In this document: in pieces, positions 1-8,568 of the stretch
Layout: each line of letters starts with the position of its first letter
Numbering within the stretch: the stretch's first letter is position 1
Origin: a virus
Direction: 5' to 3' (one strand)
DNA length: 46,066 nt
IMG/VR virus record: IMGVR_UViG_3300033388_004179
Span: 1-46,066 of that record
Program-made: the position numbers and the translations under genes
The notes under the pieces: generated by a model
The model's input: the letters and a program-made list of their open reading frames with translations, nothing else
Database searches by the model: none
Told to the model about the DNA's origin: nothing

Positions 1-114
1 CCAATACATACGTTTCATTCTTCCAGTTCACAATATCAGAAGGAAAATATCCCGAATATCTCGTCCACGCCATATTCTTATCTAAAATATAAATGTTATC
101 GTTATACTCTGCGG
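1..114. repeat. Terminal direct repeat, left copy (circular junction)
   Basis: These 114 bases are repeated exactly at 45953-46066. The repeat lies inside a continuous reading frame on the minus strand. It is best explained as the overlap left when a circular or circularly permuted genome is assembled as a line, giving a unique length of 45,952 bp. A true packaging repeat is less likely because those usually lie outside genes. Confidence 0.9.
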
Positions 115-2506
115 AAGTCGTGGAAATTCCAAGCCAATATCTTTTATCTACAATCCCCGAACAAGGTCTTATCGGCTCACTTTCGGGATACCATAAAAAC
201 GTGGTAGAAAACATCGTCGGACTTCTAATCCCATTCGTCGTTGCCATTGTTGATTTAACCTGAATATAAGTATGAGAAGAAGGATGAACCCCTGCGTCTA
301 ATAAATCCCCTGAAGATAACCAGTCCCACGAAGCACTACTCTGATTAGCGGTTGAACTCGCTGTCCTCACCGCATAAGATATTCCCGTATCTGACGGCGT
401 TTCATCATCAAAAATACCGTATTTCCAACCAGTAACTTTATCTGCCTGAAACCAATCACTTTCCCACGAACCTGTTGACTTTACAGCCCCGACTTCTATT
501 GAATGTAAAGTCGGCGTGTAAGAACTGTAAATCGTCGTGAAACTTGATAAAACCTCTACATATTGACAGGGGGAGAGTTGGCTCGGAATCGCCTGTCCGT
601 CGCTTATCGGGTAATAGGTTGTCCAATCAGTTAATTTAGAACGGATTAAATGAGTTATCGTCGTTCCCCAATAATCATAACTTGTAACATCAAAAGTTGC
701 CGTGCTCAAATAAACTTGTCCTTCCCAATCGTATTCTTCTGTTTTGAATGTGCCTGATGTTTCATACTCAAATGCCGCCTCATCTTTTTCATAAACTAAT
801 ATTGCATTGATAGGTGTTATTGTTGCCCTTAAACCGCTAATACCCCACGGAGAAGAATACTGCGCCATTATTATTATTCTAAAGGCATTTGTTTCAACAG
901 GTGTGAAAATTACATCTCTACTCTTGCTTACAAATTTGGTGAGGGATGTATCATTTGCATATATCCTATCAGTATAACCTAAAGAAGGATAAGTAACTAA
1001 TTGATATTTATTTGTTGACAAATTCATATAGTAAATATATGCCTGATAATGACCAGAACAATACAAATTATATGCTTTAGCGTCCGCTGAAGGTGTTTGC
1101 CAATTAAATTTATATCCAATATCCTTAAAAGAAATTTTAGTATATATGCCATCCGTTAATGATATATCTATAATTGCCCCTGAACCATAATACCTTTGCC
1201 ACGGAAAATTTATTATATTAGTTACCCATTCGTCAGTAGTTGCATTTTTGTTATCGTCTTCATAAATATGGGAAGGATTAGTATAGATAATATGCTCTGT
1301 CCCTATATTATCAGGATGTGCATCTACTTTCGCCATAAACATATCTACTATATAATCTGATGATTCGCTACTTATAGATGTAGTTATGTCATCCAATTTT
1401 ACACCAACAGAATAAGAAGTATTAGAATATGTCCCACTTGAAAACGCCGTCGGATATGTCGCCGAACTGCTCCACACCTTACTTACATCTTCTAATACCA
1501 AATAATCCGAAACCGTTAGTCCCGTTGATTTTCCCGCCGTAAAATCTGATTGAACTGTTTGTATCCAGTAATTGTAATACCCGTCAAGATTATCCCAATT
1601 ATCTAAATCAGGTTCTATCGGTTCTGAAAGTTCCTTAAAGAAACTCCCGTCAAATCCTACAACCGCCCGCTTTTCATTTGATAAGAATACAAGGATATTC
1701 TTATATTCTTTTATTGTTCCCTGTTCCGCACAACCGTATTCTCTCGTCAATCTTCTTAACACCCAATTATCAGGAGAGTTTCCCGCCAACCGCCAAACGG
1801 AACGGGTTTTGAAGATATACAAATCCCCTTTCCAAACATACAGTCCTGTAATAACTTCCCCGTCGGAAGCACCCACCAAGAATATCTGTAAATCCGACCA
1901 CGCATCACTATCAGTCGGAGCATACGCCAAATCAGAGTAAGAAACCCCTGAAGGATAATCGTAGGTATTCGCCACGAAAACCCTGTCATATAAAATCCCC
2001 GAACTCCCTTCCGCTTTTGAGGTTATGAACTTTCCTTTTGGAATAAACGTATATTCGTCATAAGTCCTACCGTTAGAAGAAAAGATATAATCAATACCAT
2101 TCGCAAACCACCTGTCATTGGAGATAACCGCAGAATTTAGATTATTTACCTGCCACCGTAAATCGGAACGCAGTAACGTCCAACTGCCATCCGCTCCCGT
2201 AACCGAAACCCACAATTCATCTTCCGCTTGCTTAAATAAAAACTTCGCACCCGAAGCCCTCGCTAACGGAAATAACTTTGTCCCCACCGTTGTAGAAGTG
2301 GAATATCCTATGTATTTATACCCTTTTCTTTTCTTAACTCCGCCTGTATCATCAAACAAAACATTCTGGCAATCGGGAGTGCTCCCTTCTGGTAGAAGAA
2401 TGGGAGATATCTTTGTATTTAATCCACCTGTGAATTTATTAAGTAAGTGCTGTTCTGCCGACGCTGTTGACACAAAGACGAGAACTGCAAATGCTATACG
2501 AAGCAT
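1..2506 (-). CDS. Tail nozzle / propeller-like structural protein, N-terminal 835 residues (continues at 45952)
   Basis: The frame is open from ATG 2506 to base 1 and continues in phase at 45952 down to a stop at 45570, giving a 962-aa protein. It starts with a hydrophobic stretch ending in Ala-Ser-Ala-Glu, a typical Sec signal peptide. The stretch beginning FTGGLNTKISPILLPEG, followed by a CQNVLFDDTGGVKKRKGY-like block, is typical of the large beta-propeller proteins found at the tail nozzle or stopper of short-tailed phages. The remainder is beta-rich (aromatic, Ser/Thr, Asp/Gly). The ATG shares its A with the stop of the upstream adaptor gene (TAATG), so translation is probably coupled. 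The role is inferred from family resemblance and position. A signal peptide on such a protein is odd. Confidence 0.75.
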   Translation of the reverse strand, partial: MLRIAFAVLVFVSTASAEQHLLNKFTGGLNTKISPILLPEGSTPDCQNVLFDDTGGVKKRKGYKYIGYSTSTTVGTKLFPLARASGAKFLFKQAEDELWVSVTGADGSWTLLRSDLRWQVNNLNSAVISNDRWFANGIDYIFSSNGRTYDEYTFIPKGKFITSKAEGSSGILYDRVFVANTYDYPSGVSYSDLAYAPTDSDAWSDLQIFLVGASDGEVITGLYVWKGDLYIFKTRSVWRLAGNSPDNWVLRRLTREYGCAEQGTIKEYKNILVFLSNEKRAVVGFDGSFFKELSEPIEPDLDNWDNLDGYYNYWIQTVQSDFTAGKSTGLTVSDYLVLEDVSKVWSSSATYPTAFSSGTYSNTSYSVGVKLDDITTSISSESSDYIVDMFMAKVDAHPDNIGTEHIIYTNPSHIYEDDNKNATTDEWVTNIINFPWQRYYGSGAIIDISLTDGIYTKISFKDIGYKFNWQTPSADAKAYNLYCSGHYQAYIYYMNLSTNKYQLVTYPSLGYTDRIYANDTSLTKFVSKSRDVIFTPVETNAFRIIIMAQYSSPWGISGLRATITPINAILVYEKDEAAFEYETSGTFKTEEYDWEGQVYLSTATFDVTSYDYWGTTITHLIRSKLTDWTTYYPISDGQAIPSQLSPCQYVEVLSSFTTIYSSYTPTLHSIEVGAVKSTGSWESDWFQADKVTGWKYGIFDDETPSDTGISYAVRTASSTANQSSASWDWLSSGDLLDAGVHPSSHTYIQVKSTMATTNGIRSPTMFSTTFLWYPESEPIRPCSGIVDKRYWLGISTTSAEYNDNIYILDKNMAWTRYSGYFPSDIVNWKNETYVL

Positions 2507-3285
2507 TAATCCCCTCTGTCGTAACTGAAATTTTCAGAAAAGTTCGACTTCCAGCTGAGGGATTTTATTGCTTCTCTCAAAAGTGCGTCGTATTGTGCAA
2601 AATAGAATTTCGATAATGCCGGACGCTCATCAAACGCCGCAAAAATACTCGCTACCCTCAGACAAATCAAAAAATGATAAGGTTCAAGTTGTGCTATCCC
2701 TCTAAATGGAGTGCCGGTTACAGTATCTGTGTCAGATGACATATCATCAGGAATCTCATCATAATAGATTGTAATAGTGAATGTAGAATTAGTCGGTGGT
2801 TTAAATCCTATATTAAGGTAAGTTCCTGTAGACTGATAAGTATAGTAATGAGTAGGCGTACCATGATTACCATAAGAATACGTAGAGAAATTTGATTCCC
2901 AACCCCCATTATCCCTATCAAGTTCATCTACGCTCGTCTCCTCTAAAATTACACAATCTTCTTTTTCCGAAACATCAGCACCGTCGCCTGTAGTATGTAT
3001 AGTAACTCTTTCTATATTTGCTACATCACTCTGTAGAGCATATATCGGACTTCCGTGTTTAGTGGATATTTTAAATTCATAAGAATTTTTTTGACACCAA
3101 GTGATTGCCGCAAATTCCTTTATTGCTGTATCAATATATCCGTTGAAAGTTGTAGAAGACCAGTGCTGTTTTGAACTTGAAGAACCGGCATCCAGACACA
3201 TATCCCTTATCTTGCTTCGCATTTCAGAACGGGTTAGAGATAATGCCTCTGTGCAGAAAAGTAAAAGGATAAAAAATATTTTCAT
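2506..3285 (-). CDS. Head-tail adaptor-like protein with signal peptide
   Basis: 259 aa from ATG 3285, which has an AGGGGGG ribosome site; a longer in-frame start at 3363 lacks one and would bury the signal peptide. Residues 1-16 (MKIFFILLLFCTEALS) form a Sec signal. The mature part opens with LTRSEMRSKIRDM and an Asp/Ser-rich segment with W..TTFNGYIDTAIKEFA. It ends with a helical block (PYHFLICLRVASIFAAFDER) and a basic helix. This plan matches the adaptor proteins that sit under the portal of short-tailed phages. Genes on both sides are virion genes. Function is inferred by resemblance. An adaptor should assemble on the cytoplasmic portal, so the signal peptide is unexpected. Confidence 0.65.
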   Translation of the reverse strand: MKIFFILLLFCTEALSLTRSEMRSKIRDMCLDAGSSSSKQHWSSTTFNGYIDTAIKEFAAITWCQKNSYEFKISTKHGSPIYALQSDVANIERVTIHTTGDGADVSEKEDCVILEETSVDELDRDNGGWESNFSTYSYGNHGTPTHYYTYQSTGTYLNIGFKPPTNSTFTITIYYDEIPDDMSSDTDTVTGTPFRGIAQLEPYHFLICLRVASIFAAFDERPALSKFYFAQYDALLREAIKSLSWKSNFSENFSYDRGD

Positions 3286-3298
3286 ATTTTTATCCCCC

Positions 3299-4075
3299 CT
3301 ACTTTTGATATGTTGTATAGAAAAAATCGCCGGCGCTAATCCACGAACTTCCAATAATTTCAAATCTTAAAGCAGTATCTGCAGAACCCACGACGAGAGA
3401 AACATCCATTGTCTCATCAACTATCGTTGTTCCGATTATTTGCCGGTATTTAAGAGTGCTGTCATCAGCAGTCCCATCTCTAATATAAAGTTTAGTAATT
3501 CCTGTGGCGAAAGTTACATTCACCTCACAATCGGTTACGAAATACTGTTTCCCTGAACTCGGCGCATCTAACTTCTCAATTATTGCCAATACATTATCAA
3601 GTCCTAACGTTACCGTATGCGTAGAACTATGGCAATTTGTCGCCGTAGTATTTGCTGTTATTTCAGTTGCTAATTCACCTTCATAACATTTAGAATTTAT
3701 CACTGCTGTAATCCCGCCTTCCGCCCCAAGAGTAGTGGTAGGAACTGCGTTAAGGGTAGCAACAAATGCCTCTACAGTCCCTGCATAACTAACCCAAGTC
3801 GTTCCCGGATAAAGCCCGTCAGTAGAAGTTATAGACATTGATGAAACAAATCTTTTGAAGGTTACCGCCGTTGTTGTGTCTCCCCCCACTACATACATTG
3901 AAAAGGCATTTGTGGTTCTCGTTGATTGTGCGGAACTGTAAGAACTCCCTTCTGTAACTACTGCTGCTCCGTTTGAGGTTATATCCTGAACATCTCCGTC
4001 TCTATCTGTATGTATTACATATCCTGCATACAAATTACCACATAAAAACAAAAACAACACTATTTTTCTAAACAT
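3299..4075 (-). CDS. Exported structural protein, unknown
   Basis: 258 aa. It begins with a clear Sec signal (MFRKIVLFLFLCGNLYAG, likely cleavage after Ala17). The mature chain is rich in Thr, Ser, Val and Ala with alternating hydrophobic residues, as in beta-structured virion proteins. Three cysteines occur in the middle section. It lies between the capsid genes and the adaptor in the late block, with the gene for the next protein starting 14 bp beyond its stop. I do not recognise the family. A decoration, head-fibre or connector role is possible. Confidence 0.6.
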   Translation of the reverse strand: MFRKIVLFLFLCGNLYAGYVIHTDRDGDVQDITSNGAAVVTEGSSYSSAQSTRTTNAFSMYVVGGDTTTAVTFKRFVSSMSITSTDGLYPGTTWVSYAGTVEAFVATLNAVPTTTLGAEGGITAVINSKCYEGELATEITANTTATNCHSSTHTVTLGLDNVLAIIEKLDAPSSGKQYFVTDCEVNVTFATGITKLYIRDGTADDSTLKYRQIIGTTIVDETMDVSLVVGSADTALRFEIIGSSWISAGDFFYTTYQK

Positions 4076-4089
4076 TTTTCCTCCTCAAA

Positions 4090-4281
4090 TTAAACGTCTT
4101 GGGGGTCCAGGCAAGAACTTACACATAACCACCCATTTTTGGTTTTTACAATATCTTTGCTTTTATGACGATGATAATATACACCACAGCGACTACATTT
4201 TACAGCACCCCCCTTGCTGAAAAGCCTCTTATAGGTTCTCCTGCTGGCAGTACTATGTTGACGCGTCGTTCTTTTTGCCAT
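4090..4281 (-). CDS. Small zinc-ribbon protein
   Basis: 63 aa. The N-terminal 28 residues are very basic (many Arg/Lys). They are followed by C29-x2-C32 and C53-x3-C57 separated by a His/Lys-rich loop, which suggests a metal-binding ribbon. It sits inside the late structural block between two signal-peptide proteins but has no signal itself. Possible roles are a nucleic-acid-binding or regulatory protein, or a small virion component. Confidence 0.6.
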   Translation of the reverse strand: MAKRTTRQHSTASRRTYKRLFSKGGAVKCSRCGVYYHRHKSKDIVKTKNGWLCVSSCLDPQDV

Positions 4282-4299
4282 TTAACTCCTTTTTCTTTC

Positions 4300-4779
4300 T
4301 TACATCCCGGTATCTATTCCGGTAACAAGCCATTCGTCTCCATCGCTGGTAATGGTTATAAAATCATACCACGCATCTATTTGAGCATTGGTAGTTTCCC
4401 CATCTATTGTTTCCGCACCAAGTGGAGTAATAGTAATGGCGTAAACAGGAACCGGTCCTGAATCTAACTTAACGGTATAAGTCAATCCTGTATTACCAAC
4501 AGCCGTAGGCAGTCCAATCGCAAAAGCTGCAGTACCTGTGGAAATAACAAGCCCGGACTGTGTTACTGTTAGAGTTGAATTGTAAGAGATATACATAACA
4601 TCTAACAATAACGAGCCGTTGACATCAACATTCCCTGACGTTGTATAATCCTTACCTGTCTGTATCACATTTCCAGAACTGTCTATTCTGAAGTTATCAA
4701 CGGAAAACTGGTCTCCTATCGCCGCGGTGAAAAGAATTACCAATCCTATACAACCGATTATCGTAAGTAATTTCCTCAT
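4300..4779 (-). CDS. Exported fibre- or decoration-like protein
   Basis: 159 aa. The N-terminus is positively charged followed by about 18 hydrophobic residues (MRKLLTIIGCIGLVILFTAA), a signal peptide or anchor. The mature part has the look of a phage fibre head-binding segment: VDNFRIDSSGNVIQTGKD, then a VDVNGSLLLD motif and a small beta-rich domain. Its start overlaps the preceding gene by 4 bases (ATGA), so the two are translationally coupled. A head-fibre or decoration role is inferred. Confidence 0.6.
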   Translation of the reverse strand: MRKLLTIIGCIGLVILFTAAIGDQFSVDNFRIDSSGNVIQTGKDYTTSGNVDVNGSLLLDVMYISYNSTLTVTQSGLVISTGTAAFAIGLPTAVGNTGLTYTVKLDSGPVPVYAITITPLGAETIDGETTNAQIDAWYDFITITSDGDEWLVTGIDTGM

Positions 4780-5069
4780 TTTCTCCTCCCTGATTTTTTC
4801 TTCGGTTTGCTTTTTGCTTTCTTCTTAGCCGGCTTCTTTGCAGATTTTCTTTTCTTAATTTTTCCCATAAGCACTAAAGAAGTAATTTCGTTACCCATGA
4901 TTCCTTCCCTATTAGCGCCTACTGTAATCTCGGGATCAACTTTTTTGTAACCTGCGGATGCTGCCTTTGAGAGATTATCTTCTCTTACGAGTCTTAACTC
5001 TTCATATTTCTTCTCGGCCGCAACTTTCTCTTTGGAATTTTCAAACTGTGAAATCCTAATAAAATTCAT
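4776..5069 (-). CDS. Small protein with Lys-rich tail, late block
   Basis: 97 aa. The first 70 residues are mixed helical with charged segments. The last 25 are almost entirely Lys, Arg, Ala, Pro and Ser, a histone-like tail that could bind DNA or the acidic capsid interior. The ribosome site is a strong AGGAGG. It follows the major capsid gene after a hairpin-containing gap. No family recognised. Confidence 0.6.
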   Translation of the reverse strand: MNFIRISQFENSKEKVAAEKKYEELRLVREDNLSKAASAGYKKVDPEITVGANREGIMGNEITSLVLMGKIKKRKSAKKPAKKKAKSKPKKKSGRRK

Positions 5070-5087
5070 AAACTCCTCCTATAAAGT

Positions 5088-5119
5088 GGGAGAAGATTGA
5101 GTATTCCCAATCTCCTCCC
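5088..5119 (-). promoter_or_regulatory. 12-bp hairpin between capsid gene and next gene
   Basis: Arms 5088-5099 and 5108-5119 pair over 12 bp (one G-U in the minus-strand RNA) around an 8-base loop. It lies after the major capsid stop codon and just before the next ribosome site. No U-run follows, so it is more likely an mRNA-stabilising or attenuating hairpin than a full terminator. Confidence 0.6.
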
Positions 5120-5141
5120 AAAATTCTTCAAATTCCCTTTT

Positions 5142-6053
5142 TTAGATTCCAGCTGAACCGTAGAAGCCCAATGGACTCACCCAGCCCTCGGTCTTTCTAA
5201 ACCGAACTCTGAAGATAGCGTCGTCTGTGTTGTCAGGCGCGGGATACGTTTTCGTGCTGATAGCTTCTCTCATGACGAGCATGATCTGGTGCTTTTGCTT
5301 GTCTGTCATTATAGCCCATGCATCGGAATCTGTTGCGTGTTCCAGAAGAATCGGAGTTAAGCCCAACGTCTTGATGGCGTTGGTATCTCTCTGCGTTGTC
5401 CCTGCTTTGTCCTGGTTCTGCAGCAACTGAATAATCATTGCCCAGTTATCCGGGTGGCAAGCAAGATATCTCGCCTTCATCCCTGTTGAAATACCCTGGT
5501 CATTCTTGGTTGTTCTCAATGCCGGAATGGCTGCTTCTATTGCAGAAACCGAAAGGTCAACGTTAGCTGTGGGTCTGTTGGAATAAGTTGTGCTTGAACT
5601 TGAACCGTAAAGAGGGTGGTCCGTTGCTGCAAGAACCTTTCCATCAGGACCGGTATAGGCCGCCGTCTGCATTCTGTCGAGCAACATAGCCGCAATACCC
5701 GTTTCTATCGTAGCATTTGCGGAATCTCCCAGCATGGCCGGAATCTGCCTCAAGTTGCCGCTCTTGTCATCGTCAAATGCTTCTTTCTCGATTCTTACAC
5801 CGAGAGAGAATGTGTCTGACGTGAAAGTCTTTGCCACTTTCTGCACAGGGGTTGCGAAAATAGCGTTTACACCTTTTGTCTTTTTAGGAACAAGTCCTAC
5901 CCCTGTAAAACCCGCGAATTTATTGTAACTGTCTTTGCTTGGAATGATTCTTACAAGATCCTTAAACTGCGGGCTTTCTGCCATAAAATTGTCGAAAAAT
6001 ACCTTATCATAATCCTTACTGATAAGATACGCTACACCTGCTGTATTAATCAT
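5142..6053 (-). CDS. Major capsid protein (HK97-fold, Mu gpT-like)
   Basis: 303 aa. It has the layout of HK97-fold coat proteins related to Mu gpT: an N-terminal helix (DKVFFDNFMAESPQF), the block FSLGVRIEKEAFDDDKSG, the central DGKVLAATDHPLYG motif, a spine-like helix region and a C-terminal FRKTEGWVSPLGFYGSAG strand. It lies downstream of the scaffold and decoration genes, the usual order of a head operon. No signal peptide is present. It forms the icosahedral shell. The family assignment rests on motif recognition. Confidence 0.85.
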   Translation of the reverse strand: MINTAGVAYLISKDYDKVFFDNFMAESPQFKDLVRIIPSKDSYNKFAGFTGVGLVPKKTKGVNAIFATPVQKVAKTFTSDTFSLGVRIEKEAFDDDKSGNLRQIPAMLGDSANATIETGIAAMLLDRMQTAAYTGPDGKVLAATDHPLYGSSSSTTYSNRPTANVDLSVSAIEAAIPALRTTKNDQGISTGMKARYLACHPDNWAMIIQLLQNQDKAGTTQRDTNAIKTLGLTPILLEHATDSDAWAIMTDKQKHQIMLVMREAISTKTYPAPDNTDDAIFRVRFRKTEGWVSPLGFYGSAGI

Positions 6054-6086
6054 AATAACCTCCCATATATATCTACCCTATGTCTC

Positions 6087-6569
6087 TTACGACATTTCCT
6101 TATCACAGAATTGCATAACTGCATCGATGAATTTAAAAAGAACCATACCATTAGTTGAATTTTTCAAAGTTGCCGATGCTGAATCAGGTATGCAGTCAGG
6201 GTGAACTGAATACGGTTTTATGCAATCGTTATCAGTATCTCCTAAATCAACCGCAACAGTATTAGAACTCTCATACAATGCATAGAGTTTGCCAATATGT
6301 GTTACTGCAAGTGTTACATCCGAACCTGCACTTGTAGTAGTACCTACAAACCCAGTATTTGGTGTTGCCAAAATAACTGGAAGCCAGGTATTAGTCGTTC
6401 CTGAAGCATCTGCATCTGCAATTCCCAATACTTCCACACTATCCGAAGCACATTCCGTAAGCAAGCCGGCATTACTGTAAACCGGCTGTCCTTTTTTAAA
6501 GCTCTGTGATGCTGCTTCAGGATACCATCTTGTAATCTTATCTCCCTCTGCCCATTCAAACTTGGTCAT
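6087..6569 (-). CDS. Head decoration-like protein
   Basis: 160 aa, directly upstream of the major capsid gene with a ribosome site AGGAGG. The N-terminal half (KGQPVYSNAGLLTECASD, then VEVLGIADADASG) resembles small capsid-decorating proteins of the DUF2190 kind, which carry a KGDAVyl...G.VlGIA pattern. The remainder is beta-rich. It probably binds and stabilises the outer shell. The function is inferred from this pattern and from the usual scaffold-decoration-capsid order. Confidence 0.65.
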   Translation of the reverse strand: MTKFEWAEGDKITRWYPEAASQSFKKGQPVYSNAGLLTECASDSVEVLGIADADASGTTNTWLPVILATPNTGFVGTTTSAGSDVTLAVTHIGKLYALYESSNTVAVDLGDTDNDCIKPYSVHPDCIPDSASATLKNSTNGMVLFKFIDAVMQFCDKEMS

Positions 6570-6600
6570 ATCAACCTCCTAAAATTATTTTACATAAACA

Positions 6601-6623
6601 AAAAGGCAGTATGGTAGCCTCTT
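6601..6623 (-). terminator. Weak hairpin with U-rich flank
   Basis: On the minus strand, 6617-6623 pairs with 6601-6607 (7 bp, one G-U) around a 9-base loop and runs into a T-rich stretch. It lies between the 198-aa gene and the decoration gene. It could partly terminate or process the head-operon transcript. Confidence 0.35.
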
Positions 6624-6657
6624 GTTTTTCTACTTAGTTATTTTTGAGAACTTTTTG

Positions 6658-7254
6658 TTAAACGGTTTTTTCTTTTACTTCTTCAGGTTTTGGGTTTTTC
6701 TTTGCTTCTTTCTCTGCTATCTCTTTCGCAATAGCTTCTTCTTTCACCCTTATTTCTTTTTCTTTCATTAATATTTCTTCTTCTCTTTTCGCCAGGTCTG
6801 CTTCTTTTTGTAACACTTCTAATTCCTTCTCGTCACTTTTCTTCTTCGTTACACCTTCACCAATAACACCAAGACGTCCATCCAAATCTTTTACATTTTC
6901 CAACATCTTCTGCTTCACGCCTTGAGTCATTCCTTTCACGGTATCGTCTATTACCTGTTTTCTTCCTTCTGCATCTTTTTTATGACAAACCATTAACACT
7001 GTGTCACCGACCACAAACACATCTTCAGGGAGACCGAGTTCTAACGACTGCCTGCCTATCCTTTTTCCTTGAAAGCTTTTAACTTCCGAGGAAGGCACGA
7101 AGATATAACCCTGATCCAATCTCTTCCTGATTTGCTTGTTTGTTATTCCCACAAAACGCCAGTGTGCTTCCGGGTATTTCCTTATTAATTCATCCGGTAC
7201 TTTATGGGGGTCAGTTTGAAGTACTCCCGTTTTCCCTGTTACTTTAATTTCCAT
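6658..7254 (-). CDS. Head-operon protein with C-terminal coiled coil
   Basis: 198 aa. The N-terminal 100 residues form a globular part (PDELIRKYPEAHWRFVGIT, LDQGYIFVPSSEVKS, DVFVVGDTVLMVCHK). The C-terminal 70 residues are long charged heptads of Lys/Glu, a clear coiled coil. It lies between scaffold and decoration genes. Similar head-operon proteins with helical tails act in capsid assembly, but I do not recognise this family. Confidence 0.65.
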   Translation of the reverse strand: MEIKVTGKTGVLQTDPHKVPDELIRKYPEAHWRFVGITNKQIRKRLDQGYIFVPSSEVKSFQGKRIGRQSLELGLPEDVFVVGDTVLMVCHKKDAEGRKQVIDDTVKGMTQGVKQKMLENVKDLDGRLGVIGEGVTKKKSDEKELEVLQKEADLAKREEEILMKEKEIRVKEEAIAKEIAEKEAKKNPKPEEVKEKTV

Positions 7255-7262
7255 ATATCCTC

Positions 7263-8129
7263 CTACAGAACATTTTCCCAGCCGGTTTCTTTTCCACGCG
7301 CGGCTGCGAGATTTTCGTTATGAAACTTTTCAACTTCTTCGGGATTTCCTCCAACTCTTTTCAAGTAAGTCTGTTCTTGCTCTGATAGATTAATTTTTAC
7401 CTTGGGTTGCGGAACTTCTTTTCCCGTAGGCGTAGTCTCTGGGGCAGGAGACGGAGCAGCAGTTACAGCAGATTTTCCCTCTGCTATAGCTTCTTCTCTT
7501 ATAGCCGTTATGTTCTCGGCTATGACCTCATTCCAAGCGCTTTTAATCACTTGGGAATCGGCTTTTTCTTCTATCGTCTTTCCTACTAACTTTGCCTCAA
7601 CTGCGGGGCGGTACTTCTTAAATACTTCGCTACTCTGCTCCATTCGGTTAAGAGTAGATTCGTATTGCTGCCCCAAAATTACGCGATTGACTGGCGCTAA
7701 TTGCTGTTTAATCAAAACAGCCTGCATGTCGGCTTCCGCTTTAATCTGCGCAAACGGCTTGCCAAACTTAGCCTCCATCTTGGTGATTAATTCATCTGTG
7801 GGATTTTCCAAAGATTGCTGCTGCTGTACCATAGCTGCCTTCTCCGCAATCAATGCATCCCTCTCTTCGCGTAATGCCTTCGCTTCTAATTCCGCTGCCT
7901 TCTCTGCCTGGACGGCACTCTTTACGCCTTTTGCCTGTTCTTCGATGGTTTTATACTTATCGCCTAAAAACCAATCGGGTGGTTTCTCGGCCGGTGGCGT
8001 GGCGGGAGTGGTAGGCCCAGGTTTCGTTTCTGGTTCAGGTGGGGTAGCCGGTGGAGTTCCCGGAGCCGCTACCGCGGGCTCAATGGGTTTTCCGTCGGGG
8101 CCAACCTTAACTTCTTCTCCTGGTAACAT
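7263..8129 (-). CDS. Probable scaffolding protein
   Basis: 288 aa. It starts with about 50 residues rich in Pro, Thr and Glu, then PDWFLGDKYKTIEEQAKG. A long Ala/Glu/Lys helical region follows (residues 65-135), and a Lys/Leu C-terminus (LSEQEQTYLKRVGGNPEEV). This acidic, helical, low-complexity make-up just upstream of the capsid gene is typical of internal scaffolds. Start ATG 8129 has a perfect AGGAGG. The gene has its own promoter and structured leader (8141-8289). The family is inferred from composition and position. Confidence 0.75.
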   Translation of the reverse strand: MLPGEEVKVGPDGKPIEPAVAAPGTPPATPPEPETKPGPTTPATPPAEKPPDWFLGDKYKTIEEQAKGVKSAVQAEKAAELEAKALREERDALIAEKAAMVQQQQSLENPTDELITKMEAKFGKPFAQIKAEADMQAVLIKQQLAPVNRVILGQQYESTLNRMEQSSEVFKKYRPAVEAKLVGKTIEEKADSQVIKSAWNEVIAENITAIREEAIAEGKSAVTAAPSPAPETTPTGKEVPQPKVKINLSEQEQTYLKRVGGNPEEVEKFHNENLAAARGKETGWENVL

Positions 8130-8140
8130 TCATCCTCCTC

Positions 8141-8226
8141 GCGGTGGGTTGCCTTCCGGCAAGTAGCACCGCTTCTTTCAGATATTCAACATTGGGGATA
8201 CGCACTTATATCGTGGCAATGCTGAA
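8141..8226 (-). promoter_or_regulatory. Structured 5' leader of the head operon
   Basis: On the minus strand, 8217-8226 pairs with 8185-8194 (10 bp, one G-U). Nearer the gene, 8167-8172 pairs with 8141-8146 (GCGGTG/CACCGC) around an inner perfect hairpin at 8149-8162 with a GGAA tetraloop. The second structure ends next to the ribosome site at 8134-8140, so it could expose or hide it. Confidence 0.55.
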
Positions 8227-8260
8227 TAAATCTATATCACAAACTATTCAACTGTTAATC

Positions 8261-8289
8261 ATTTTATACTAAACTCTTCAAAATGTCAA
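8261..8289 (-). promoter_or_regulatory. Sigma70-type promoter for scaffold/capsid genes
   Basis: A TTGACA box (8284-8289) and TAAAAT box (8261-8266) on the minus strand are separated by 17 bp. The site lies between the 88-aa gene and the scaffold gene and would give a leader of about 120 bases. Confidence 0.7.
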
Positions 8290-8301
8290 GTTTTATTCTT
8301 T

Positions 8302-8568
8302 TTATTCCTCTTTCTCTTCCCCATGCAATTCCTCTTCCTTCTCCGCATCATCTATGATTTCGCCGGGACCATCAATGGCGAGATTCAACCCCTGAATAAT
8401 TCCTTTCTGATGGTCATTCTCGCGATGTTCGCCTTCCAACCCTGTAAAAATGTCTAATCCTCTTCTTGTCGATTCCAGGTCTTCATTTAATTTAGCAAGA
8501 ATCATTTGATAACCCGGAGATGCAATAGTTGACTCTATACTTTCCCTAATTTCAGCAGCCTTACTCAT
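8302..8568 (-). CDS. Small acidic protein after portal
   Basis: 88 aa, very acidic at its C-terminus (EEELHGEEKEE). It overlaps the portal stop by 4 bases (ATGA), so it is translated with portal. The middle part (YQMILAKLNEDLESTRRGL) is helical and resembles a small portal-associated protein, but I recognise no family. The head-operon promoter follows it. Confidence 0.6.
   Translation of the reverse strand: MSKAAEIRESIESTIASPGYQMILAKLNEDLESTRRGLDIFTGLEGEHRENDHQKGIIQGLNLAIDGPGEIIDDAEKEEELHGEEKEE

Noticed and set aside
1-114. True packaging terminal repeat
   Set aside because: The repeat is within a coding frame, with no sign of a cleavage site; a circular assembly overlap explains it better.
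1756-1989. 77-aa minus-strand frame inside the nozzle gene
   Set aside because: It is in a different frame from the long open frame that spans the junction, with no ribosome site or family.
2118-2528. Plus-strand frame of 136 aa opposite the nozzle and adaptor genes
   Set aside because: It overlaps well-supported minus-strand genes and lacks a ribosome site.
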